DNA of 64,000 nt from Nitrosomonas aestuarii (lineage in GTDB: Bacteria > Pseudomonadota > Gammaproteobacteria > Burkholderiales > Nitrosomonadaceae). The notes under the pieces are model-generated. The model did not search any database and was not told the origin of the DNA. It was given only the letters and a program-made list of their open reading frames with translations. A program made the translations under genes and the position numbers. Where the stretch lies: contig NZ_QAAE01000004.1 in the NCBI RefSeq assembly GCF_003046585.1, forward strand, positions 1 through 64,000, in the 5' to 3' direction. How positions within the stretch are numbered: position 1 is the stretch's first letter; each line of letters starts with the position of its first letter. Shown here piece by piece: positions 9,685-19,058 of the stretch.

Positions 9685-9727
9685 ATGTTATTATTTTGAC
9701 CATGAAATTTTAATTTAAATGATGTTT

Positions 9728-9985
9728 TCAAGATACCAGCAAAGGCATCAATTCCCCTTTATGATCCAATCGCGCCAGATCATCATATCCGCCAATATGT
9801 TTCTCGCCAATATAGATCTGCGGAACTGTTCTACGACCCGTTTTCGCCATCATTTTATTGCGTTGCTCCGGATCCAAATCAATCCGTATTTTTTCTATTT
9901 CTTCAACACCTTTGGCATGCAATAGATTTTCAGCCATTTTGCAATAAGGGCAGAACCCTGTTGTATACATTATTACCTTGCTCAT
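9728..9985 (-). CDS. grxC: Glutaredoxin 3
   Basis: A small glutathione-dependent disulfide reductase of 85 aa. It has the dithiol active site C12-P-Y-C15 and the glutathione-binding TVPQIYIG and GGYDDLARLD motifs. It begins 3 bp after the rhodanese-like gene, so the two are co-transcribed and probably translationally coupled. Confidence 0.96.
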   Translation of the reverse strand: MSKVIMYTTGFCPYCKMAENLLHAKGVEEIEKIRIDLDPEQRNKMMAKTGRRTVPQIYIGEKHIGGYDDLARLDHKGELMPLLVS

Positions 9986-9988
9986 TTT

Positions 9989-10426
9989 TTATCTCTTGAC
10001 GATAGGTAGACTCGCGCGTTTCCAGGCATCAATACCGCCCATCAGATTATGCACTTGACCAAAACCATTTTTATATAAAACATTGCTTGCATGATTAGAT
10101 CGTATACCACTCTTATAAATTACGACAATGGGTTTTTCTTTAAATTTTGTCAATTCCACCCAGCGTTCTTCAATCTTCCCAGTTGGAATATGCTTTGAAT
10201 TGGGCAAGTGTCCTGCTGCAAATTCACTTTCATCTCTGACATCCAGCACTACGGCATCTTCATAATTAATCAATTCTATAGCCTTGCGCGTATCAATTTC
10301 TTTAGTCCCCCGTTTTCCCACAGCAGGCCAAATCAACATTGCAGTACTGACAATTGCAGCAATAACAAAAAAAATATTTTCTATTCTCAGTAAAAAATAA
10401 TCTTGAAATATTGATGACTCTTCCAT
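9989..10426 (-). CDS. Membrane-anchored rhodanese-like protein lacking the catalytic cysteine
   Basis: A 145-aa protein with an N-terminal membrane helix (FFVIAAIVSTAMLIWPAVG, residues 19-37) and a single rhodanese fold (VVLDVRDESEFAAGHLPNSKHIP; NLMGGIDAWKRASLPIV). It corresponds by position and architecture to E. coli YibN. The active-site loop reads VVIYKSGIRS: where relatives have a catalytic Cys before the SGxRS signature, this protein has Tyr104, so sulfur transfer is unlikely. It is the first gene of the grxC-secB-gpsA operon and is divergent from gpmA. A sequencing error is unlikely, as the frame is clean. Confidence 0.85.
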   Translation of the reverse strand: MEESSIFQDYFLLRIENIFFVIAAIVSTAMLIWPAVGKRGTKEIDTRKAIELINYEDAVVLDVRDESEFAAGHLPNSKHIPTGKIEERWVELTKFKEKPIVVIYKSGIRSNHASNVLYKNGFGQVHNLMGGIDAWKRASLPIVKR

Positions 10427-10783
10427 AAATACTCTTTTTCCTTGTGTTTGTATTATTACCAGATTTTAGCAGAAACCAGCACTATTAACCGTGGATGCAT
10501 ATTAACATCAAGAATGAGATTTGATCTCATTTTTCACTCGCAAAAAAATTCATCAAATTTTACCTATTCTTCTTTATACCCTTCATTTTTCCATATTTTC
10601 CACAGCGCGATAACTTACTTTTATTCACAGCTCCTTCTCTCTTCTGTAATTTGTTGTATTGATCACAAAACAATTTAAGTATACAAAAATTTTTCGTTCC
10701 AAAAATCAGATAGATGCTGCGTTAAACAGTAATATATATTAAAATAATGAATTACGCTTTTCAAAAAAGAACGCAAAAACAAC
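10427..10783. other. Divergent intergenic region with a perfect AATGAGAT inverted repeat
   Basis: This 357-bp AT-rich gap separates the divergently transcribed rhodanese operon and gpmA and must hold promoters for both. The only clear structure is an inverted repeat at 10513-10531, AATGAGAT-TTG-ATCTCATT followed by TTT. It could be an operator or a weak terminator; no gene ends just upstream of it on the plus strand. No protein-coding gene is supported here. Confidence 0.5.
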
Positions 10784-11533
10784 ATGAAAAAAATCGTCCT
10801 TCTTCGACATGGAGAAAGTATCTGGAATAAAGAAAATCGATTTACCGGCTGGACAGATGTTGATTTAACGCCAAAAGGGGTTGAAGAAGCCCGAAATGCA
10901 GGTAGGGTACTACGCGATAACGGATTCAATTTTGACATCGCATACACTTCAGTACTCAAACGTGCGATACGAACCCTGTGGATCTCACTCGATGAAATGG
11001 ATCTGATGTGGCTTCCCATTCACAACACCTGGCGGCTAAATGAACGGCACTATGGCGCTTTACAGGGACTGAACAAAGCTGAGACAGCCGCTCAATATGG
11101 TGATGAACAGGTTTTAACCTGGCGGCGCAGTTACGATACCAGGCCTCCCGAATTATCTATTGATGACGAGCGCTATCCCGGATCAGACGTACGCTATAAA
11201 CAACTTTCCCATTCAGAATTACCACGCACAGAGTGTCTTAAAGATACCGTTGCAAGATTCCTCCCCTACTGGAAAAAAATAATAGCACCGCAAGTCCAAT
11301 CAGGAAAAAACATTATTATCACGGCACATGGAAATTCCTTACGTGCGCTCATAAAATATCTTGACAACATCTCGGATCAGGATATATTAAATTGCAATAT
11401 CCCCACGGGCATTCCATTAATTTATGAACTTGATGATCATTTAAGTCCTGTTCGCAACTATTACCTGGGAGAGCAATCCTTGATACAGGAAGCAATGCAA
11501 AAAGTTGCTAACCAGGGCAAATCTACCGGATAA
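10784..11533 (+). CDS. gpmA: 2,3-bisphosphoglycerate-dependent phosphoglycerate mutase
   Basis: Interconverts 3- and 2-phosphoglycerate in glycolysis/gluconeogenesis through a phosphohistidine. The 249-aa length fits the dPGM family. The catalytic LLRHGES motif puts His9 at the active site, followed by [14 protein letters not shown]. The second histidine lies in [16 protein letters not shown]. In E. coli the same chromosomal slot, next to yibN and envC, is occupied by the non-homologous cofactor-independent enzyme GpmI. The gene is followed after 78 bp by an EnvC-like gene. Confidence 0.97.
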   Translation: MKKIVLLRHGESIWNKENRFTGWTDVDLTPKGVEEARNAGRVLRDNGFNFDIAYTSVLKRAIRTLWISLDEMDLMWLPIHNTWRLNERHYGALQGLNKAETAAQYGDEQVLTWRRSYDTRPPELSIDDERYPGSDVRYKQLSHSELPRTECLKDTVARFLPYWKKIIAPQVQSGKNIIITAHGNSLRALIKYLDNISDQDILNCNIPTGIPLIYELDDHLSPVRNYYLGEQSLIQEAMQKVANQGKSTG

Positions 11534-11611
11534 TCAGCAAGCACCGCCACACATACAGACAGTAGCAATTTACCATTAGTATAAGGTCATTAAGTATTCA
11601 TATATTAATAC

Positions 11612-12814
11612 TTGAAATCAATCCAGCCCATAAACAGAATGTGTAATCAGCTTCAGAAGTTGGTTCTAGTGTCTATCACGATATTGCTCTGCTCATCAGG
11701 TGCAATTGCTGACAACCAAAAAAAGCTTGAAACGTTACGCAATCGCATAAATTCATTGCAGATGGATTTAGCAGCACATGAAAAAGTAAAGCAAAATGCC
11801 GCAGACGCGCTCCAGGACACAGAACGATCCATCAGCAACATCAACCGAAAACTCCTTGGGTTAAGAAAAAACAAACAGCAACTTGATGATGAACTGAAAC
11901 AACTTCAGACGAAATATCATCGACTAAATGATGATCTTGAAAAAAACCATGATCAATTGGACGCACTGCTTTTTCAGCAGTACCTGGGAAACGAGCAAAA
12001 CTATTTACGCGCGCTGCTCAATCAACAAAGTCCAAATCAAACTGCACGTGATATGTATTACTATCGGCAATTATCCAAATCACGTTTTGAAAGTATCAAC
12101 AGTCTTCGTGACAACCTAAATCAGCTCCAAACGCTCGCTCAGTCCGCACGACAGAAAAAAAAACAAATACTCACCCTGCAAACTGAATATAGCAAGCAAA
12201 ATAAAAAACTAGCACAAGAAAAATTAAAACATAAAACGATACTTGCGAATGTATCCAAAGAAATCACCCAGCAACAAAACGAAATCAGCAAGCTTGAGCA
12301 AGATGAAAATCGGATTGCAAAATTAGTTGAAGAAATCAATAAATTACTAAAACAGAAAAACAACAAAGACGCGCTTTACAACACACGAATTCCAGACGCT
12401 ACAAATCAGAATGCCGCCTTTAATACACTTAAGGGCAAGCTTATTCTTCCTGTACGCGGGAAACTTGTGAACCGTTTTGGTGGTCAACGTTCAGGTAGAC
12501 ACATAAAATGGAAAGGCCTTTTTATCAGCTCACCCAGCGGCAGTGATGTAAAAGCAATCGCAAAGGGGCGTGTTGTTTTTGCTGACTGGCTGCGCGGCTT
12601 TGGAAACTTGCTCATTATTGACCATTCGCATGACTATATGAGTCTATATGGTAATAATGAAGCACTGTTGAAGCAGGTAGGCGATATCGTGCGCAGTGGC
12701 GATACCGTCGCTACGGTCGGTAATAGCGGCGGCAATCCTGACTTCGGTCTGTATTTTGAACTGCGTCATAAAGGAAAAGCATTTGACCCATTGACCTGGA
12801 TAAAAATAGAATAA
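11612..12814 (+). CDS. envC: EnvC-like murein hydrolase activator
   Basis: Periplasmic factor that activates division amidases at the septum in well-studied relatives. The 400-aa protein has a signal peptide (LVLVSITILLCSSGAIA), a long coiled coil from about residue 35 to 250 rich in Lys, Gln, Glu and Leu, and a C-terminal LytM/M23 fold (VRGKLVNRFGG; WKGLFISSPSG; DYMSLYGNN; FGLYFELRHKG). The zinc-binding His/Asp positions of active M23 peptidases are not preserved, as expected for EnvC, which regulates rather than cleaves. The start is uncertain: TTG at 11612 or ATG at 11639. The gpmA-envC-ctpA order parallels the E. coli yib region. Confidence 0.92.
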   Translation: MKSIQPINRMCNQLQKLVLVSITILLCSSGAIADNQKKLETLRNRINSLQMDLAAHEKVKQNAADALQDTERSISNINRKLLGLRKNKQQLDDELKQLQTKYHRLNDDLEKNHDQLDALLFQQYLGNEQNYLRALLNQQSPNQTARDMYYYRQLSKSRFESINSLRDNLNQLQTLAQSARQKKKQILTLQTEYSKQNKKLAQEKLKHKTILANVSKEITQQQNEISKLEQDENRIAKLVEEINKLLKQKNNKDALYNTRIPDATNQNAAFNTLKGKLILPVRGKLVNRFGGQRSGRHIKWKGLFISSPSGSDVKAIAKGRVVFADWLRGFGNLLIIDHSHDYMSLYGNNEALLKQVGDIVRSGDTVATVGNSGGNPDFGLYFELRHKGKAFDPLTWIKIE

Positions 12815-12990
12815 TTCATTGAAACCAGATAAAACATACACGAATATGTTGTTTATGAAAGATAAGCGGACACTTTCTCTATGTTTTTAATGTATCATCA
12901 ATAGCATGAATGTTATAAATTTATAGTTCTGTTATTGATAAATTGTAATTTTAATCACTCAAAATTCGTTAAGTGCGGAGACACAGCATC

Positions 12991-14406
12991 ATGAGTAACA
13001 TAATTAAAAAAGCAGGTTTAGTTTTTGTTGGCGCAATCACAGGTGTGATGCTCAGCTTGAATTTTTCTGCCATTGCTAAAAAAGATTCAGTAGAAGCCGT
13101 TCATCCGCTACCTATCGAAGAATTACGCACGTTTGCGCAGGTATTCGGACGCATAAAAAGTGACTATGTCGAATCAGTGGAAGACAAGCGATTGATCACT
13201 GAAGCCATCTACGGAATGCTGGTTGGCCTTGATCCACATTCATCCTATCTCGACAAGGATGAATTCAAAGAATTGCAAATCGGTACGCATGGCGAATTTG
13301 GCGGTCTGGGAATTCAAGTTACCATGGAAGATGGGCTGGTAAAAGTAATTTCTCCCATTGAGGATACGCCTGCGTTTCGAGCCGGCATCCAGACAGGCGA
13401 TCTGATCGTTAAACTGGATGATACCGCAGTTAAAGGCATGACTCTGACCGAAGCCATTAAACTCATGCGCGGAAAACCTAAAACTTCGATCATCATTACG
13501 ATTGTAAGGGAAGGTGAAAAAGAACCTTTGGTTTTTACGCTGGTACGCGACATCATTAAAATTCAAAGTGTCAAATCCAAGCTGATAGAGCCTGGCTTTG
13601 CTTATATCCGCATTACACAGTTTCAGGAACATACCGGGGAAAATCTAGCGCAGGCAATTAAAACGCTTTTTTCCGAGAGCAGCACACCCATGCAAGGTCT
13701 CATTCTAGATTTACGCAATGATCCGGGTGGCTTATTAAACGGTGCAGTAGCCGTTTCATCCGCTTTTCTTCCTAAAAACGCGCTGGTTGTTTACACGGAA
13801 GGACGCACTGCGGATGCAAAAATGCGATTACACGCCAATCCTGAGTATTATCTGCGCGGACATGGCAGAGATTATCTGCATGATTTACCATCCGAAGTCA
13901 AAACTGTACCCATGATTACACTGGTTAACGGTGGCTCAGCTTCAGCCTCTGAAATTGTTGCGGGTGCGCTGCAGGATCATAAACGGTCTGTCGTCATGGG
14001 CTCACAAACGTTTGGCAAGGGATCCGTACAGACTGTACTGCCATTAGGTAATGATACTGCAATAAAACTAACGACCGCTCTTTACTATACACCCAACGGA
14101 CATTCCATTCAGGCGACCGGTATTACTCCTGACATTTTGGATGAATCCGAAAACGATGACGATCAGCGTGTGCGTGAAGCAGACCTAAATCGCCATATCG
14201 CGAATGGCAAAAAAGGTGAAAAAAAACCTGAGACAGAAAAGGCTGCACAAAAATCAACGAATAAGCCTAAAAAAGAAAACAGTAAAAAGAATACAGGTCC
14301 TATTGAATTCGGCTCCAGCGAGGACCAGTTACTCACTCAAGCTATGAATTACTTTAAAGGCATTACCACGTCGCCTGAGAAAAAAGGCGAGAAATCTGAC
14401 GGTTAA
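12991..14406 (+). CDS. ctpA: C-terminal processing protease, S41 family (CtpA)
   Basis: Periplasmic serine protease that cleaves C-terminal tails of envelope proteins. The ATG at 12991 was chosen over an upstream in-frame GTG at 12973 because GGAG sits 10 nt before it. The roughly 471-aa protein has an N-terminal signal/anchor (AGLVFVGAITGVMLSLNFSA), a PDZ domain around GGLGIQVTMEDG to RGKPKTSIII, and the S41 core. The Ser/Lys dyad lies in GGSASASEIVAG (about Ser318) and TFGKGSVQT (about Lys343). The C-terminal 60 residues are a Lys/Glu-rich low-complexity linker. Downstream of envC, as in many proteobacteria; substrates unknown. Confidence 0.94.
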   Translation: MSNIIKKAGLVFVGAITGVMLSLNFSAIAKKDSVEAVHPLPIEELRTFAQVFGRIKSDYVESVEDKRLITEAIYGMLVGLDPHSSYLDKDEFKELQIGTHGEFGGLGIQVTMEDGLVKVISPIEDTPAFRAGIQTGDLIVKLDDTAVKGMTLTEAIKLMRGKPKTSIIITIVREGEKEPLVFTLVRDIIKIQSVKSKLIEPGFAYIRITQFQEHTGENLAQAIKTLFSESSTPMQGLILDLRNDPGGLLNGAVAVSSAFLPKNALVVYTEGRTADAKMRLHANPEYYLRGHGRDYLHDLPSEVKTVPMITLVNGGSASASEIVAGALQDHKRSVVMGSQTFGKGSVQTVLPLGNDTAIKLTTALYYTPNGHSIQATGITPDILDESENDDDQRVREADLNRHIANGKKGEKKPETEKAAQKSTNKPKKENSKKNTGPIEFGSSEDQLLTQAMNYFKGITTSPEKKGEKSDG

Positions 14407-14451
14407 ACATCACAAAAAAGTAATTCATCGAATTACCGGAGCAGTTGTTTT

Positions 14452-15201
14452 TTGAATAACCAGCAGTTGCTCCGGTATAGTCGTCATATCATGCTGCCTG
14501 AAATTGACATATCAGGCCAGGAAAAACTACTTGAATCAAAAGTACTCATTATAGGCGCAGGTGGCTTGGGTTCACCCGCGGCAATCTATCTGGCCGCAAG
14601 CGGCATCGGTAAACTTACCATATGTGATGGTGACAAAGTCGATCTCACCAATCTACAACGTCAAATCATGCACTCTTCATCTTCGGTTGGTCTTTTCAAG
14701 ACACATTCCGCTCAGCGCACACTTTCCAGCATCAATCCAGAAGTCAATATCGTATCCATAGCGGAATTTGTACAAGATAAAGAACTACATCAGCTTGTTG
14801 CAAAAGCCGATGCCGTGGTTGATGCCAGTGACAACTTCACAACACGTCATAGTGTCAATAAAGCGTGTGTTGTACATCAAAAGCCATTAATTTCGGGTTC
14901 AGCTGTTCGTTTTGAAGCTCAGATTTCAGTTTTCGACTTGCGCCACCCCAACAGTCCTTGTTATCACTGTCTTTATCCAGAAGATGGTGACACTGAAGAT
15001 ATGCCTTGCGCAGTCATGGGTGTTTTTTCTCCATTGGTGGGCATTATCGGCAGCATGCAGGCAGGTGAAACACTTAAAATTCTTTTGAATATGAATGGAA
15101 CGTTAAATGGTAGATTGCAATTATTGGACGGACTCACCATGAACTGGCGAACAATCAAACTGAATAAGGACCCAGCCTGCTTGGTTTGTCAGACCACATA
15201 G
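14452..15201 (+). CDS. moeB: HesA/MoeB/ThiF-family adenylyltransferase
   Basis: Adenylates the C-terminal glycine of a ubiquitin-like sulfur carrier (MoaD or ThiS) for molybdopterin or thiamine synthesis. The 249 aa begin at a TTG codon; this start gives the family N-terminus MNNQQLLRYSRHIMLPEI. The ATP-binding GAGGLGSPAAIYLAASG is at residues 35-51, followed by the family block DLTNLQRQI. Zinc-binding CYHC and CLVC pairs and the PCAVMGVFSPLVG segment are present. There is no C-terminal rhodanese domain, so it resembles MoeB/ThiF rather than MoeZ. The choice between MoeB and ThiF cannot be settled from this locus. Confidence 0.9.
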   Translation: MNNQQLLRYSRHIMLPEIDISGQEKLLESKVLIIGAGGLGSPAAIYLAASGIGKLTICDGDKVDLTNLQRQIMHSSSSVGLFKTHSAQRTLSSINPEVNIVSIAEFVQDKELHQLVAKADAVVDASDNFTTRHSVNKACVVHQKPLISGSAVRFEAQISVFDLRHPNSPCYHCLYPEDGDTEDMPCAVMGVFSPLVGIIGSMQAGETLKILLNMNGTLNGRLQLLDGLTMNWRTIKLNKDPACLVCQTT

Positions 15202-15244
15202 ACGCAAATTGATAGAGCTTGATCTCTATAATTGATTCATCAAA

Positions 15245-16193
15245 GAGGCTGTAAATTTAACCGTGTAACTACCTGAGTTAAACATACTCAATCAACCGAT
15301 CCTCAAGTTCGGTCATAACACGATTTAAAGCAGCAATCCAGTTTTTGATCGGCATTGTCCAGTTTCTGGATGCTTCCTGCACCGCCGGGAAGATTACTTT
15401 TTTGGCGAAATCATCAGTTGGAAACAATTTACGTTTTTTGACCGCCTTCTGAATAATACTGTTGAGCAATTCGATGGCATTGGTTGTATAGATGGTTTTT
15501 CTGATATTATATTTAAAGAGTGCGCAAATGTTGTCTCAATGCGCGCGCCATGATCGATCGATCTGCGGGTATTTTTCGTCTCAGCGTGCAGAAAATTGAT
15601 CCAGCGCCAACAAGGCTTCTTCCTCAGTTACAGACTGATAGATACACTTCTAGTCTGCGGTGACAGTCTTAGTCGGAAAAAAACGTGACAATGAATGGCA
15701 TCAGGAAAACCCTTCAAGCCGTCAACACAGGCAACCAGAATATCTTTTGACGCCACGATCCTGAAATTCTGTCAGTACATTCAGCCAGAATTTCGCGCTT
15801 TCGTTTTCCGACAGCCACAGCCCTGATGCCAGATGGACCGCCTTTTTGATCACCCGCTTGTCCAAGCAAATCTTGAACAGGATGCAATCCAGATAAACAA
15901 TCGCATAAAGCGCATCCAGCAAGGTAGAACGCATCTTGTGCTTCTTTAACAACCGGCGATTCAAAGTCTCCCGGTCTGTCACGTGGTGTGTTAGGTTAAA
16001 ACGCACCATCTTCTGTTCGTAAAGTCTTGCAGGGATAACCATTGCACCGATTGTCTGAATGGGGCTGATCATACTTGTCATAGCCCGGAAAATCATCAAG
16101 CTCAGCGTTCAGTGCCGTTTCTATTACAGCTTTCGTTAATGTCTATCCTTTAAAAACTTGATGATAGACAATTACACAGTTATTGGGACAGTC
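15245..16193 (-). mobile_element. Decayed IS256-family insertion sequence
   Basis: The ends are related inverted repeats: the left end starts GAGGCTGT...TAACCGTGTAACTACC at 15245 and the right end, read inward, starts GACTGT...TAACTGTGTAATTGTC at 16193. About 950 bp lie between them, shorter than the roughly 1.3 kb of intact IS256 relatives. The interior is a broken transposase on the minus strand. The element separates moeB from the methyltransferase genes. Flanks contain similar ATCAAAG strings that might be a target duplication, but the match needs an indel. Confidence 0.8.
15278..16140 (-). pseudogene. IS256-family transposase, frameshifted and internally deleted
   Basis: Two separate fragments match one family. 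The 5' fragment (about 16099-15722) contains LYEQKM, YAIVYLDCI, INKAVHLA-like IKKAVHLASGLWLSENESAKFWLNVLTEF, the region around the first DDE aspartate. The 3' fragment (15469-15278) ends RNWTMPIKNWIAALNRV, the characteristic IS256 C-terminus. Between them at about 15500-15720 the reading frame is repeatedly broken and part of the DDE core is missing, including the usual glutamate block. No functional transposase can be made. Confidence 0.85.
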
Positions 16194-16243
16194 TTCGATC
16201 AAAGTAAAAACGTTTATTCAAGTTGGACAGGCGCAATTAAATC

Positions 16244-17110
16244 TCAATCATTCGCTTCTGGTTTCTGCAGCAAAAAAATTCCCCATGCCAGATAGCCATT
16301 CTTGCCGCCTTCTATCCAGTAGCCCAAACCGGTTTTCATGCGCTCGATATAAGCTGAATCAATTTTATTGATCAACTCATCCGAATATTTTTCAGTCTCT
16401 TCGAGAACGCGCTGATAATGCCTAACCAACTGATCGGTAAAATTATCAAACTTCACCACATTAAATCCAAGATCCTCGGCAACTTGACGATAAAATTTGG
16501 GTGAGCCAAGTGAACTCAAATGAATGCGATCCAATATCGGCTGCAACACTCCCTGAGGACAATTATCCGCTTGCATAGGATCGGTAAAAACAAAATAACC
16601 TCCCGGTTTTAAAACACGAAAAGCTTCAGCCAGAACTTGCTCGCGACGACCGCTGTGCAAAATCGCATCTTGCGACCAGATAACATCAAAACCATTTTCC
16701 TGATCTCCAGTCACAAACGGCAGTGTTTCGAAACTACCGTCAATTACCTGAATTTTTTCAGACAAATGTACGGCCGAATTCAATTCGCGTGCACGCTGAT
16801 TTTCCACCTCACTCAAATTTAATGCCTTTACATGTGAACCATAGGTTTTTGCCAGATAACGGGCGGCGCCGCAATAACCAGAACCCAGATCAAGCACCAA
16901 GTCCTCAGCATTTAAGGAAGGCAGGTAACTTACCATTGTTTGCACCGTTCTTTGACTTGCAACACTAATCGGCTCGTCACTCATTTCATATAAGCCGATA
17001 TGAATATCCTCGCCTCCCCAAATTTTGCTGTAAAAGTAATCGGCATCCTCACTGTTGTAGTAATCGCGCGCCGTATTAACAGCAACAGATTGTGTTTTGT
17101 TCGAATTCAT
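16244..17110 (-). CDS. Sarcosine/dimethylglycine N-methyltransferase
   Basis: Transfers methyl groups from S-adenosylmethionine to sarcosine and dimethylglycine, the last steps of betaine synthesis from glycine. The start at 17110 (MNSNKTQSVAVNTARDYYNS) is preferred because it falls 4 bp after the upstream gene's stop. The 288-aa protein has the SDMT-like N-terminus DYFYSKIWGGEDIHIGLY, SAM motif I VLDLGSGYCGAARYLA, and the VIWSQDAILHSGRR block with a YFVFTDPMQ strand. Together with its upstream partner it makes a complete glycine-to-betaine route, known from halophiles such as Ectothiorhodospira and Aphanothece. Family assignment is from recognised motifs, not a search. Confidence 0.87.
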   Translation of the reverse strand: MNSNKTQSVAVNTARDYYNSEDADYFYSKIWGGEDIHIGLYEMSDEPISVASQRTVQTMVSYLPSLNAEDLVLDLGSGYCGAARYLAKTYGSHVKALNLSEVENQRARELNSAVHLSEKIQVIDGSFETLPFVTGDQENGFDVIWSQDAILHSGRREQVLAEAFRVLKPGGYFVFTDPMQADNCPQGVLQPILDRIHLSSLGSPKFYRQVAEDLGFNVVKFDNFTDQLVRHYQRVLEETEKYSDELINKIDSAYIERMKTGLGYWIEGGKNGYLAWGIFLLQKPEAND

Positions 17111-17114
17111 ATTT

Positions 17115-17933
17115 TTACTCGTCAGTTGATTGATAGGCTTTCTCAGCAATATGAATAAAGAAATCAGGTTCACTTTCACGATAAGTTTCCTGAAAATCTC
17201 CGAAAGTTTCTATCTTCTGAAAACCGACTTCTTGCATCAATCGCGTTGTATAGCTTTTTCTGAGCGGAAACATATTCAAATAAAATTTATCATTATCGGA
17301 AAAACTGTATTCAAATCGCGCCAAGCCCTTGTCAACATGCACCGGTTTTACCGAAACATTTGTCCCACAATAATAATAGGTATGGGTACTGGAAAAACCA
17401 TAATCCAGCAACGCATCATAATTGCGCTGATCCAGTATCAGAACGCCATCATGACGCAATGCCGCATAAAATTCAGCTAATGTTTTGCGGCGGTCATTCT
17501 CATTAAACAAATGCGTAAACGAGTTACCCAAACAAATAATTGCATCAAATTTTTGATGCACATCCTGGTTTAGCCAGCGCCAGTCTGCTTGAACGGTACG
17601 TAAAAGATGGCCCCGGGAACGTGCATTGGCAAATGCCTTAGAAAGCATTTCAGCACTACCGTCTGCACTGACCACTTCAAATCCTGCTTCTAGCAACCGC
17701 ACGGAATGAAAACCGGTTCCGGTTGCGACATCAAGTACTTGTCGACAACCTCTTTCTTTAAGCTTATCAATAAAAAAAGAACCTTCAGATTGAATACGCG
17801 CATCCCAGTCAATCAATGAATCCCATTTCTGAACAAATGCGTGAACATACTCAGCGCGATACTGATCTGTCTCACGCACGGATACCGGGTCAGATCCATA
17901 ATCTTGTTTTGTTTTACTTGATAAATTATTCAT
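17115..17933 (-). CDS. Glycine/sarcosine N-methyltransferase
   Basis: Methylates glycine to sarcosine and then dimethylglycine with S-adenosylmethionine. The ATG at 17933 has GGAG 6-9 nt upstream and gives 272 aa, a usual GSMT length. Motif I is VLDVATGTGFHSVRLLEAG; other family blocks are VSADGSAEML, FDAIICLGNSFTHLF and LILDQRNYD. It lies immediately upstream of the dimethylglycine methyltransferase gene (4-bp gap), so the pair is an operon. The 17934-18113 gap to the divergent ribF holds its promoter. Confidence 0.88.
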   Translation of the reverse strand: MNNLSSKTKQDYGSDPVSVRETDQYRAEYVHAFVQKWDSLIDWDARIQSEGSFFIDKLKERGCRQVLDVATGTGFHSVRLLEAGFEVVSADGSAEMLSKAFANARSRGHLLRTVQADWRWLNQDVHQKFDAIICLGNSFTHLFNENDRRKTLAEFYAALRHDGVLILDQRNYDALLDYGFSSTHTYYYCGTNVSVKPVHVDKGLARFEYSFSDNDKFYLNMFPLRKSYTTRLMQEVGFQKIETFGDFQETYRESEPDFFIHIAEKAYQSTDE

Positions 17934-18113
17934 AAATTCTCCGCGAGTATGAGTGTAAATAAACTGCCGCAATGATTGCTATTACAAAAGCAGCAACACA
18001 AAACGACGTCGGAAAAAACCATAATCATAAAATGCCTATAGGGCATGATTGCATGCATTCTAGACCGACTCGGCATAATCAAGCTAAAATTATTAAATTT
18101 CAGGTAACTTCAC

Positions 18114-19058
18114 ATGCAAATCTGGCGAAGCAAATCTTCACCAAATAATAGGACGCCCATTGCACTTACTATAGGCAATTTTGATGGCGTACATTTAGGC
18201 CACCAAGCTATACTAATCCGTTTGAGAAACACCGCAAACAAACTCGGAATAGCTGCTTGTGTCATGACTTTCGAGCCGCATCCACGCGAATTTTTCGCGC
18301 CAGATCAAGCACCTACTCGATTAACCAGCTTAAGAGAAAAATTCGAACAGCTAGCCAAATCAAATATTGATTGTATACGAGTATACCGCTTCAACTACGA
18401 TTTCGCAAAAATCAGTCCCGAAGAATTCATTTCGCGGCTTTTGCAAAAAGAACTATCTGTTCAATGGTTGCTGATAGGCGATGATTTTCGTTTCGGGGCA
18501 CGCCGAGCGGGAGACGTTACCGTGTTAAGGGCTTTATCAAAGCAACATGGTTTTGAAGTTGAAGAAATGCCGAGCTTTTTAATAGATGGTCAACGTGTGT
18601 CAAGCAGCCGTATCAGAACAGCACTTGAAGATGGCGACTTACGAACGGCTCATCGCTTATTAGGCAGACCATACAGTATGAGCGGACGCGTTATCAACGG
18701 TAACAAATTAGGCAAAAAACTCGGCTTTCCGACCGCGAATATTCACGTCAAACATAATCGTCCACCCTTATCTGGTATTTTTGTCGTAAACGTTTACGGC
18801 ACAAACAAGTCGAATCCATCTTTGGCTTTTCCAGGGGTTGCGAGTCTTGGTGTAAGACCCACCGTACATGAGAACGGCAAACCGACATTGGAAGTTCATT
18901 TGTTTGATTTTGACCGATCAATCTATGGTTATCACTTGCAGGTGGATTTTCTCCATAAACTCCGTGACGAAGAAAAATATCCCGATCTGGATACGCTCGC
19001 TCGTCAAATTCATAAAGATGTCATACAGGCAAAAAGCTTTTTTCAATCAATTGTATGA
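18114..19058 (+). CDS. ribF: Bifunctional riboflavin kinase / FAD synthetase
   Basis: Phosphorylates riboflavin to FMN and adenylates FMN to FAD. The 314-aa protein has the N-terminal nucleotidyltransferase domain (TIGNFDGVHLGHQAI at about residues 20-34; LLIGDDFRFG; SSSRIRTAL) and the C-terminal riboflavin kinase domain (NGNKLGKKLGFPTANI; GVASLGVRPTV). The ribF-ileS-lspA order is conserved in proteobacteria. Confidence 0.97.
   Translation: MQIWRSKSSPNNRTPIALTIGNFDGVHLGHQAILIRLRNTANKLGIAACVMTFEPHPREFFAPDQAPTRLTSLREKFEQLAKSNIDCIRVYRFNYDFAKISPEEFISRLLQKELSVQWLLIGDDFRFGARRAGDVTVLRALSKQHGFEVEEMPSFLIDGQRVSSSRIRTALEDGDLRTAHRLLGRPYSMSGRVINGNKLGKKLGFPTANIHVKHNRPPLSGIFVVNVYGTNKSNPSLAFPGVASLGVRPTVHENGKPTLEVHLFDFDRSIYGYHLQVDFLHKLRDEEKYPDLDTLARQIHKDVIQAKSFFQSIV

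Noticed and set aside
11612-12814. Active M23 metallopeptidase
   Set aside because: The zinc-ligand positions are not conserved in the LytM fold, so an EnvC-like activator is the better call.
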